Program-made: the position numbers and the translations under genes
Shown here: piece by piece, positions 22,116 to 33,246 of the stretch
Numbering within the stretch: the first letter of the stretch is position 1
How the letters are laid out: every line of letters begins with the position of its first letter
The notes under the pieces: generated by a model
Databases searched by the model: none
What the model saw: the letters and a program-made list of their open reading frames with translations, nothing else
Told to the model about the DNA's origin: nothing
NCBI GenBank assembly: GCA_001247695.2
Contig: LGRX02003601.1
Coordinates: 1-64,000 of the forward strand
Direction of reading: 5' to 3'
Origin: Cymbomonas tetramitiformis
Lineage: Eukaryota > Chlorophyta > Pyramimonadophyceae > Pyramimonadales > Pyramimonadaceae
Length of the DNA stretch: 64,000 bases

Positions 22116-23889
22116 AGGTTTTTTTGTGAAGGACAGATGCAGTTTGATGCCTTACACGATTCTTATTAAAATCTAAAATCGTGTGACTGTGCAAGAAATA
22201 CTAACCAGCAAATTGTGCCGACAGGACAATTGAAAGCAAGTTTATTTAAGTGCAAACTAGTCTAGCAAAATCATAATTGCATACTATTCGAGCAACTTGT
22301 CACGAGGCATATACCTGTGTTGACTATGCAAGGCCATCCCTCATCGAGTCGTTGAACAAGTGAAAAGCTCCCTGCCGTCACTATCCCGACACACACCCGA
22401 CTCTCTTAATTAAAAGAAAGACTAAACCAAGTGCGATGCAATAAAAAGCTCAAACAAGGACAAGAGCGTACCTTAAATTGGCTGGGTTGGGTTTCACCCC
22501 AGGGCGTGCCGAAGGCTAACGCACTCCCAGCCTCATTTGAGCGAACTGTCTATCTAAAACAAAGTTCGCATCGTCGGACCTTAAAAACTACAAGCACCTA
22601 TATCACGATACTCGCTATTTATGCAAGTGCAAATCGCGCTACAAGTTGCACTGCTACTAACTGTAGTAGCAATGACTGCAAAAGACATGCTACGGAAAGC
22701 ATGGAGACATACCTTAGATTCCCAGTGTTTCCACACCACCAGAGCCCAAAAGCAATTGGGGTGGTAACTGGGATCGGTGCGTCGGATATTTATATCCCGC
22801 CTCCTCGCCAAGAGCCATGGGGCGGTTGTTATGCAATTTTGAGTTGCGACACTTGGAACTTAGACTGGGCCTTTTTAGAAGCTGAAAAGGCCCAGTTTTT
22901 CACGATCCAGTAAAAACATGCAAACAGGCACACACACTTGTAAAATTCTATCGAAGAATTCAATTTGAAAGCACATTTTTCCAACTAGCTAGCCTAAAGG
23001 CAGATAACGCACACAAAACAAGTACTTAAAAATCACTTAATCATCACGTAACGTGGGAGCTCCTAGCCCCACATCAAATGTCGAGCGTCCCTATACCAAC
23101 TCACCTGCCCTTCAGGATATCACAATGAATCAAGGTGCGCAGGTAGATGCACCTTTCCGATCATGCTAAAAGGTTGTGAGCGCACCTGGCGGGAATGGTG
23201 TCCGCTCATTCCGTGGGTGACCAACGGCCATGGACCATTTTCAAACGTGCTCATGGACTTCAAATTGCGAACACTGTAAGTGAATTACGAAAGGAAAATA
23301 GGTGCGCAGGCGGGATCTACTCTCAAAATTTCGTTCGAAAATTATGGGGTAAATCATAGTTTTGGGCAAGCGACAAAGTGCGTGGGTGTGTGGGTTACGT
23401 AAACACCAAACGCATCTTGCTTGCGGCGACCACGCAATGACCAACCACCTGCGGAAAATATACGGTACGCGAAAATATCAGAAACTATTTTATACTAGCA
23501 ACACAATACAATCAAATTATTTAGGCTGATCTAATCAGAGTTTGCAGTGTGGTTTTCGGCTCCGTGCTTTCAAACTTCGGAGACGCACGTAAGACTAAAT
23601 GGGAAGTCAAGAGCTCACGATACTGTGTCCATGCGCCATGGCGCGCCAGTGACATTTCTGCTGACATCTGATGTCATTGACATTTCTGATGTCATCGATT
23701 ACTGGAACGCGAAGAAACGGTGCAGTGCGTTCGGGATTTCCGATGACGGTTTACGATCCAAAGCGAAACGAGAACGCGGATCGCGGATCATCACCATCGT
23801 TATGAGCACGCTCTCAGGCGATGCATGAACGGGGATCGTGACGTGTCGTCTTTGTTACACGAGCGCTCCGCAACGGGGGGGAACGGGGA
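22116..23889. other. No gene recognised
   Basis: The longest plus frame, 22431-22913, has no recognisable domain and no supporting splice sites. The tract ATGTCATTGACATTTCTGATGTCATCG at about 23672-23698 has a small ATGTCA repeat. Nothing else was supported. Confidence 0.35.
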
Positions 23890-26390
23890 ACAGTCGATTA
23901 CGCATTCAGAACTGAACGCCGAATTCCAGATGCGAAGACAGTGTGCGAGGTAATTGTCGCGTTCGCAGAAACGCACTCGCAGGATACAGCTGATCGCATA
24001 TACTGCACGACAAGGTGTGCATATGGCATACATTCGCGCAGCGATGAGATGTACTCGCATACATGCTTCGCAGATGTACATATGTTCGCAAATAAGACGC
24101 GGAAGCATAGATCATCAGCGGAATCGTTATCTGCGCGAAAAGTCATCAGCGCAGCATTACAATTTTCGTGATTGTACCAAATTGCTTTTTGTACGGCCAT
24201 CATATATGTCGATGCGCAATAGATTGATTCGCAGCTGGCAGCATGCGCGATAGTCGCATGTTCTCGCAGAATTGGTTCGCATTTTACAGCATGCATGTCA
24301 ATTACATGCACACACATGGATGAATCACATTTGAAAATCTTTCAGAATGATATACAACATAGTAATCATCGACGGATTTTGATCCGTACATATGTCAGCA
24401 GCGCGCCCTAATGCATAAATTATTTGCAGCGTGCTACGATTGTAATTTACGATGATAATGTCAAATGTTGCTACGATCAACTGTATATACATACTCACAT
24501 CAAAATACTCTGCAAACAACTAATACTCGCAGGCATATTTTTTATGGATGCATGACGGACATCTGATTATACTGCAGCACACACCACATATTGATGACTG
24601 CACAAATACTCAAATTGTCAGCATTTCATGCTTATCTGCAATATAGTGTGCAATAGATGTATATTTGAGCTTTTAACATGCAGCATCTGAGTATATGCAA
24701 CATTACATCATGTATATATTCAATACTGAGTGACTGCAATATTCTAAGTTGTGCATGCATCATGTTAGCAGATGTTATGTATAGACCAGCTTGATCACGG
24801 TAGCAGCTGGAAAATATGGCATCATATCAAAATGCATCAGACATGCACATAAGCATACTTGCTGTGCATGTTAACTATATTCGAACCCATATAGTGTAAG
24901 GTGCCTATTCAATGATCTCAACACAATAATTAGCTCGTTATGATCCGGTGGAGTCGAGATACTCTTCGGACCACATATCGTTCTATTGTGGATCACTGAA
25001 AGGATTGCTCACCGGAACTATATGTGAAATAAACCAGCAACTTATTATTGTGAATGAGATGATCTCAGGATTACAACAACCCCTAACCTGATATATATCA
25101 TGCTAGATTCATTCAGTACATGGTATGCTGATTATCATCCTGCATGATAAACTGTTTGGGAATGTTGAAATATCCAGAACTTATCTTCTTGTAAGTGTAT
25201 AAAAGTGAACACACACACTAGGTACTAATCAGTAGTACCATACACTGCACATCACCAAGCATTCATCATACATGTTAAGATTCACTGACTCAAAGTGAAT
25301 AAATTAACTATATTATGTATGATAATATGGATCCCACTTCCAAACACATGTGCGTGGAAGTGTCAGTGATGGCGATACATAAGGGAACAGGATAAGAAAC
25401 CATGCTGAAGGGCTGGATGGAGAATATCTCCAGACCCGAAGGCATTATACAATGCTCAAATAAGCAGCTGGTCACTGCTGAGCATTGTCCATTCGTCTCA
25501 CATATCAGCTGGAGCAACTACAACAAGTACATTGCATTATGATAGTTGATTCAGAATTGATCAGCTCAATTTGCATGTAACATACAGATCAGTTTTCACA
25601 TGATTTCTGACAATAGTGTAAAGGACATTCACACACACATAAATGTGTTGTGTGAAGTTGCTGTGATTGTATCCAGCAAAGTCCAGATTTGTTCCAAATG
25701 AGATGTATCACTTTGATAAATCTTAAGAGCACAGACCTATGCTCAAACAAATCATAGGTTGAGAAATATCGCTAAAGTGGCTGTTTCCACTTAAGTTGAT
25801 TAATATATACATAACCAGAAAAGTACATTTGCTGTGCATGGGTTTAAATCAGTAAAACCCAGAATGCTGTCAACTGTAAATGTTGATATACAGCACAACT
25901 CACTTATTTGCTATGAAAAAATGTCATATGCAAAAGTGAAGTTCCTTGTAATGATTCTGTACTTACATTTCACATTTACACTGAAATATGTCACCACAGC
26001 AATATTTCAGACAGCTGAAAAAAGCTGTAAAATAGGTGAAAAAGCTCCACGTTTAATTTCAAAATGAAAAATGTGTGCCCATTTTATGTAAGATTATGAT
26101 TTTATACCTATTAAGGTATCAGAAAATCATAATGACACATGTCATATCAGTGTGACACCCTAAAATATTAGGTGTTGAATATATATGGGTAACGCTATTG
26201 CTATGGCAATAAATCGCTCAAAATGCTGTACGTAAAACACATTTTGAAAATTTCGGATTGATTTTTTTTGATAAAATGAATGTTTATATATCAAATATCA
26301 ATCCCTGATTTATGCAGCATGTGTAACGCCCTGTAACAACCCTAAAATTAAATGTGTGTAACAGGGGTGTAACGTACCTCCTAAAACACA
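23890..26390 (+). mobile_element. Non-coding interior of a large LTR element, diverged copy A
   Basis: Segments align in the same order with 28430-31160. Examples: the TTCGCAGATG-rich start; CTCAACACAATAATTAG...GGTGGAGTCGAGATRCTC; CCAAACACATGTGCGTGGAAG; GGGCTGGATGGAGAATATCTCCAGACCCGAAGGC; and the GTGTAACACCCT/GGGGTGTAACGTAC end. There is no open frame of note across 2.5 kb, so it looks like a large non-autonomous (LARD-like) element that lost its 5' LTR. It ends at the dispersed repeat at 26401. Confidence 0.7.
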
Positions 26391-26400
26391 CTTTACGTTT

Positions 26401-26661
26401 GGCCAATGGAAAGTCATTATTCCATGCCAGCTCTAACAATGTTACCGTTCACCACATTTTGACTGACACGTCAGTGGCAGAGTAGTCACTGTCATCTTCA
26501 TCTTATCATTTCTTGGTCACCCGATAATGACCATATCTTCTCTGGCAGGTCTGCACCTCTCAGGCAGTCATATTAGCGAAGCCTGTCATACTGTCATCTC
26601 TGTCACGCGTGTCACCAGCTGGACAAACCCGGCGCGGTACCATGAGAAGCCGGCGTTTGTG
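26401..26661. repeat. Dispersed repeat, copy 2 (copy 1 at 13359-13619)
   Basis: Near-identical to copy 1 from GGCCAATGGAAAGTC through GAAGCCGGCGTTTGT. It sits directly after the copy A element end. Confidence 0.8.
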
Positions 26662-27836
26662 ACATTATTACTGGACGCGCTTTCCGGAACCGAAGGGTGC
26701 GTACCGTGGCATGACTGTATATTTTCACTTTTCGGATTCGACTGTGTTTAAACGTGTGTAATATATAATTCATCGATCTGTGACTCGCGTTGCACATAAA
26801 GGTAATGCGGTGAACGAGATCATGCTATAAATCGTCCCATCCAATATTCGGCCGTTATCCTACGACAGTAGTACGATGGGCAATAACGAAATCGGTAAGT
26901 CTTGCGAATCATCGCGAATATATAAGTATCGTATAAATCCCGACAACTGATGCAATTTGGAATAGGCGGGGGTTCTTCTGTTGTCCGTCCAGTATCCTAT
27001 AAATATGCATATACAATATTTGGCAGTGATCGTACTACAGCAGTTGTACGACGAGCGGTAAATGGATGAGTCATGTGGATGACAACATACATATACGTAT
27101 CAAATTATTTCCGGAGGCCGATGCGATTTGGGATTGGCCGAAATTCATTTGTCGTCGTCCACTATTCGACAAATGACGAAAGTCGCATCGGGCAGCATCT
27201 TGGCTCGAAGAATGAGCCGTCGCACGAGTGAGAATGGCTTAAGTATGTGTCACAACTATAATGGAATATTTCTATGATGTAATGTAATCGCTGTGGAATC
27301 GCAGGAATTTAAAAAATACAACTTTTTTCATTTTCCCAAAAAAATATTTTTTCAGGGTGAAATCGCCGAAAAACCGTTGTTTTTAGCTTGATTTGGTGTT
27401 CTACTCCATTACGCGGGTGAGGAGTGCAGCGATTCGTGGAATTGATGGGTTTCCGATGTCCGGTAATTAATCCTGATGGTCACCGCAATTTGAAATTTTG
27501 GAAAAAAAATTTTTTTTTGGCTCAAATCGGCCGAAAATCGCGGTTTTTTGCCTGTTTCGGCCTGCCAAATTTTTGTTTTTTTTTTTTTGTTTTTTTCGCT
27601 ATTTTTGGGTCTTATAGCTTATGTCATACAAGTCATATGACGTTAGTACCCCTTTAGCATGCAATGTACATTACGCGGATATTATGCCGGTAGCATGCTC
27701 TTATGATGTCATTTAGTATCCTAACGCCAGACTTGCAGTTTTTTTGTTTTTTTTTGTTTGCATGCGATTTTGTTAGTATGCTGTAGGATGCCGCTACGAT
27801 ACCGTTACGGTACGTACTACGTGATCTGTCAGGGTT
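26662..27836. other. No gene recognised
   Basis: Contains poly-T and poly-A runs (27304-27350, 27505-27600, 27735-27760) and two related short blocks, TGCAATTTGGAATAGGCG near 26951 and TGCGATTTGGGATTGGCC near 27121. No coding feature was supported. Confidence 0.4.
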
Positions 27837-28400
27837 ATGACCGATGACATATGTGTCATACATGTCATACCATGTCATGTCATGTCATGTCATATATTAT
27901 TATGACAGTCGACAGTATGGTCGATCATGACTGTACAGGTCGAGTCGCGTCATACATTTATGACAGTCGTCAGTACGGTCGACGATGACTGTACATGTCG
28001 CCAGATGATTATGTCATATCATCAGGCATCCCTGTCATCGAGAGTTCGTATGATTGAACTCGAAGATGGCAAAGCAAAGATACATCTTGGAAACAAACCA
28101 AGAACCATCTTTAGCTTTCAGCATGCGCAGAACTCGCATGTGCAGCATGAACGAACTAGTCGTTACTACCATGCTGGTCGTTCAACCTACGTCTCGGGTT
28201 CACAACCCAATGGCGGTACCATCTAAGATGATGGGTGACGTAGGTATAAAAGTGAGGAAGCGTTGTGCTTCAGCAGATCCTCTTACAGAGACTGCACTCA
28301 CAAACCCGCTCATCCGTTCACCTGCATTGCTGTCCAACTTTGCAGTGTTTCATTGTATATTGATAATATATTCACGGCGCTTGTATCTACAGCCGTATCA
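27837..28400 (+). mobile_element. LTR 3 of the TGTCAGGG family
   Basis: Starts TGTCAGGGTTATGACCG and matches LTRs 1 and 2 through the TATA-like GTATAAAAG (about 28242) before diverging in its last 100 bp. It is followed by the primer-site-like TGGTATTCTGA. The octamer array is shorter than in the other two copies. Confidence 0.75.
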
Positions 28401-31160
28401 GTGGTATTCTGAAAGTCGTCAAGGCACGATACTCGAGAACCCAAGTGGGTGCAGTGATAGACATAGCATATTTAATATTGTTCGCAGGTTTGCAGGAGGG
28501 CGCACATACGACAGCGTTCGCATAAATTGAATATTTGCAGCCCGAATAATATACGTTCGCATATCGACAGCACAGAAATTGCGCGAGAAGATTTTCCGCA
28601 GCGTACTCGCAAGAAACAGCTGATCGCACATATACGCGATAAGGTGTGCATATGACATATATCGGCGCAGCAATGAAATGTACACGATAAATGGTTCGCG
28701 GATATATGCATGTTCGCAGATGCGATAAATCATCGGCAAAATCGTTTCCGCGCGGAAAATCATCAGCGCAGTATCGCAATTTTCATGATTGCGCTGAATT
28801 GCTTTTTGTACGGCCTCATATATGTTGATGCGCGATGATCACTAAATTGCAGATGGCAGCATGCGCGATGGTCGCATACTGCGCGATGGTCACATATTTT
28901 GCGGAAGTTGATCGCAGCATGCGCGCGCTTGCAAGAATCACGTTCAAAAATTGTCCAGAATGATATATGACATAGTGGTCATCGACAGAATCTTGATTTG
29001 TATACATGTCAGCGCTCGTATCATATGCTGATGAATGGCGACGACAATTCATACTTTTCATCAGCAGCGCGCTCGCATTTGTATACAACGCACATCAGCG
29101 ATTTTTGCAAATCATCTCTACGCACTGTTTACAATCACTGCGTGCAATGATTTATGGCCTGTCAGCATAATATATACCTTTCATGATTTCATAAGATGCG
29201 AGGAATGCTCGATTTTAGCACGTACAGTTTTAATGTGTCTACATGCAGTGAGAAGCACACATGTGTACGCGCGATAAAATCATATGCAGAATGATTGTAT
29301 ATATGCAGGAATGCTAAGAGCACATGATCGCTATGCTGTGGATACATACTGCTGTGAATGCCTTATTATCATACTGCAGCAGATTCCAATGTTCTGATGA
29401 CCACACAAATACTTTTGATCATCAGCATTATACTTATCAGCAGCACAATGATCTGTGCACAACATGTGTGTGCAGATCAGCACACACACACATACACTCA
29501 TTTCACTTACAGCAATCATCAATATACAGTGCATATACTTCTATATCATGCACACATCTTATGCTGAATGATTGCAATGTTGTAAATGGTACATACTTTA
29601 TTATACTGTACAGCTTGATCACGATAACAGCTGTAGTACATAGAGCATAAGCATATTGCAGTGAATGCTAGTCTATATTCGAATCCATGTTGCAAAGGGT
29701 GCCTGACAGTAATCTCAACACCATAATTAGTTTGTCGTGCCCTGGTGGAGCCGAGATGCTCTCCAGGTAACATGTACATTCTATGGTGGATTACTTGAAG
29801 GAATGCTCACCTGAGCTTCATGTAAAATCTATCAGTAACTCATTTCGTAATGAGATTATCATGGAATTACAACAATCCCTAAACTATATATATCATGTTA
29901 GATGTAATCAGTACGTGGTATGCTGACAATCTGCATGATAGGTTGTTAGGATATTGTGATATCCATAAAGATCTTGCAAAGTGTGTGCAAGTAAACACAC
30001 ACACTAGTACTAATCAGCACAATACACTGCACAAACACTAACATTCATTATACATGTTGACAATACACTGACTCCAAGTGTAATGATCAAGTATTGTATC
30101 AATACATAATACATAGATACCATTTTCCAAACACATGTGCGTGGAAAATGTCAGTGATTGCGATAGATAAGGGAGCAGGATAAGACAAGATGCTGTAGGG
30201 CTGGATGGAGTTATCTCCAGACCCGAAGGCAAGATACTGCACCCATTAAACAGCTGGTAACTGTTGGGTGCAGTCCACTCGTCATTCCACACACTATCGC
30301 TGGAGCAACATCAATATCTACATTGCATTCTGACAGTTGATACAGATGATCACTTCACATGCATGTACCAACTCAGATCAGCAACCATACATGAATTGAC
30401 AAAAGGTGGTTGTGGACGTACACACACACAAACATTGTGTTGTGTAAAAACTGCTCAGATTATATCTAGCAGTGTCCAGATGTATTTGAACATAGAGATA
30501 TCACTTGATATACTCGTTGTATACATCCAAATATATCTTAGGATCTGACACAACTGTGAATTCATTTACAGTTGATTTATCTTAAATATCACCAGAGAGT
30601 GCATTTGCCTCCATGAGTCTCAATCAGAAAAACCCACATTACATGTTCACTATACATGTTGATTTTTTGAAATATTCACTGTTGTGCCATGAAAAATATC
30701 ATGTGCAAAAGTGAAGAATGTTGCAATATTTCTGTAGCTTGCAACACACACACACACTGAGATATGATATATATATTATCCGAAACATGGCTGAAAAAGG
30801 CTGTAAAATCGGTGAAAAATGCTGGCGATAAATTTCAAAACTGAAATTTCGACCTCATTTTATTTCAAAAAATATTTTAATACCTATTGAGGTATGTGAA
30901 AATCACAACAACCATGGTCATATCTCGTGTAACACCCTAGATATTAGGTGTGTAATATATAGGGGTGAACATATTGGCTGTAACGAAAAATCGGTCAAAA
31001 TACAATACGTGTAATCTTTTGCAAATTCGGGATTGATTTTTTTTGCTATAATGGATATTTATCTATCAAATAACAATCCCTGAAAGACATAACACGTGTA
31101 ACACCCTGTAACACCCTAATATTTGAATGTGTGTGTCAGGGGTGTAACGTACCCTCTGAA
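28401..31160 (+). mobile_element. Non-coding interior of the TGTCAGGG LTR element, copy B
   Basis: Continuous from LTR 3 and parallel to copy A at 23890-26390. It is rich in CACACA runs and TGCAGATG-type words and has no long frame on either strand. It ends with GTGTAACACCCTGTAACACCCTAATATTTG and GGGGTGTAACGTACCC. A 3' LTR was not found after 31160. Together with LTR 3 this gives a non-autonomous element of at least 3.3 kb. Confidence 0.7.
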
Positions 31161-32732
31161 AATCACTTAACATTCACTTAGGTATTGAATGCAGTTTTGC
31201 TTAAAAATCTTTGCAAAAACGTTATACTGCTTATTTTTTACCTGTATTAGGGTTACTGATATCAAGTAACACCCTAAACACTGTATTGAGTAACAGGGTC
31301 ACTGTAACTATATATGCTCTAAAATGCCAGTATTATTTCGAAAAACTTCGTTTTTTGGCATTATTATATCATGCTAAATCATCACAGACATGATAATACT
31401 GCGGGCAACAACCCAAGGACTGTAGGGCTGCAACCCTAAAACTGTATCGAATTCCATAACAGAAAAGCCGAGTGAGTAAATCCGCCACTCTAGCTATTTG
31501 CCCGTCATTCCTTCCAGGTTCATGACAAGAGACAATTCATCAAAGTCATACACCAATGCATAAATCACATGCATGGTTGCACAGTTTGTATCCGAATGCC
31601 ATTCCATCAAAGTTAAGCATCTTGACAGTAATTCTGGCCAACCAAAAGCCTTCCTGTCTTCGGATATCTTGAGCATTCTTATTTCCAGTTCCATTATGGA
31701 CTAGGAAGCATCATGACTGTGCCTCGCCAGGACACTAATCCTCAAAGCCGCACACTTGAGGCGAGCCTTATGAGCAGTGACCTTTGGCTTGTGGGGCGTC
31801 AACCCCTTATCAAATCCTGAACATTTGTTAACACCTGGATAAATTTATCATGATGCAACTTAAGTGGGATTATAAGTTCCACATAATCATATTGTCTACG
31901 TATGCTGAAGGTATAATTGCCGCATATGGTTACAATAGGTCGCAGCTTCTATAACATTGTGGCTTCTAAGTCAAAAGCTGATAGCCGATGACTTTTGCCA
32001 ATAATTGCCGACCAAATAATAATCAGGCCGTGGAAACATGTACCCAAGAGGTTTTCGTCCATCGGTCACATATATATATCAGGGCTGCATCCCAAGAACT
32101 GCAGGGCTGCATCCCAAGAACTGCAGGGCTGCATCCCAAAGACTGCGATGCACCTTCGGTGCAATGGGCTGCAACCCGAGAACTGCAGGGTTATATCCCT
32201 AACATTCTTTTACCCTGCATCAAATTGATATGACAGGAGCAGGAATTGATCCTTCCTTGCTAAGGTGTAGTGAGCCTTGTACAAATCATACCCTTACACA
32301 GATACGCATATGCGGGTACCAATATCTGTGAAAAACTGCTAAATGCTACCTTTGCCAAAACCGTGGTTTGTCATCGGATTTTTGGCCAGTCATCCGAGCT
32401 ACCGGAGATATCGACTGAGGTAGACGGAGTTGTGATCCTAAGTTGTGCTTGACAAACATAACTAAAGAAATTTCACATTAGTACGTGGCGAATCCATTCT
32501 CACTCATCGCGATAGATGTTCGTCAAAGCGCGCGTACCGGACCAAATATTGAGGAGTTGAGCAGACCGGGTAAAGGATTATAAGTCCAATCCCGTTAAGC
32601 AGGGCCACTCCGTTTGCATTAAAAACAAACCCCAAAAATCGGGCTCCCCGTTGCCGCCTGTGAACCTCCATAGTAGCTTCAGGATGCCAAAATACCAAAT
32701 TTTACCATTGGTAATACCGGGTAAGGGTATTA
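31161..32732. other. No gene recognised; short CTGCAGGGCTGCATCCCAAGAA repeats
   Basis: At 32082-32195 a unit of about 22 bp, GGGCTGCATCCCAAGAACTGCA, recurs three to four times, with relatives at 31400-31440. The remaining frames are short and unrecognised. Confidence 0.5.
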
Positions 32733-33056
32733 CCAATCCCGAAAATCGGGGCGGCTGTCTGTACTTTCTGAGAAGTAGTTTTTGTTCGTTTCGGTGGCGA
32801 CGACATTTGAATTTGGTCTAGCCACCTTCATAGATCGATTGCACATACATCAAAGCCTCTAGGAGCACATTTGTACGGCAGGTGACGGCACCCGAGAGTG
32901 CAGCATGTAACCAATCCCCAAAATCGGGGCGGCTGTCTGTACTTTCTGAGAAGTAGTTTTTGTTCGTTTTGGTGGCGACAACATTCGAATTTGGTCTCGC
33001 CACCTTCTTAGATCGATTGCGCATACATCAAAGCCTCTAGGAGCACACTTGTATGG
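32733..33056. repeat. 178-bp tandem duplication upstream of the zinc-finger/dioxygenase gene
   Basis: CCAATCCC-AAAATCGGGGCGGCTGTCTG starts at 32733 and again at 32911, with the following about 140 bp nearly identical, including GATCGATTGC and CATCAAAGCCTCTAGGAGCACA. The surrounding region to 33210 is studded with GGTAATACC/GGTATTACC words, which are self-complementary. Confidence 0.8.
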
Positions 33057-33246
33057 CTCCCAATAATAATGTGTGCGTGATGCCCCATGATCGTTTTAAT
33101 TATTGCCAAAAATCCCAGAATAGTATTACCTCGGTAATACCACTTAAAGTATTACCGGTATTTTACCCGGTATTACCAAGGGCCAAAATCCTTTACCCGG
33201 TAAATTGCCAGCTATACCCTGGTGTCAACTGGGAACTGATCGATAG

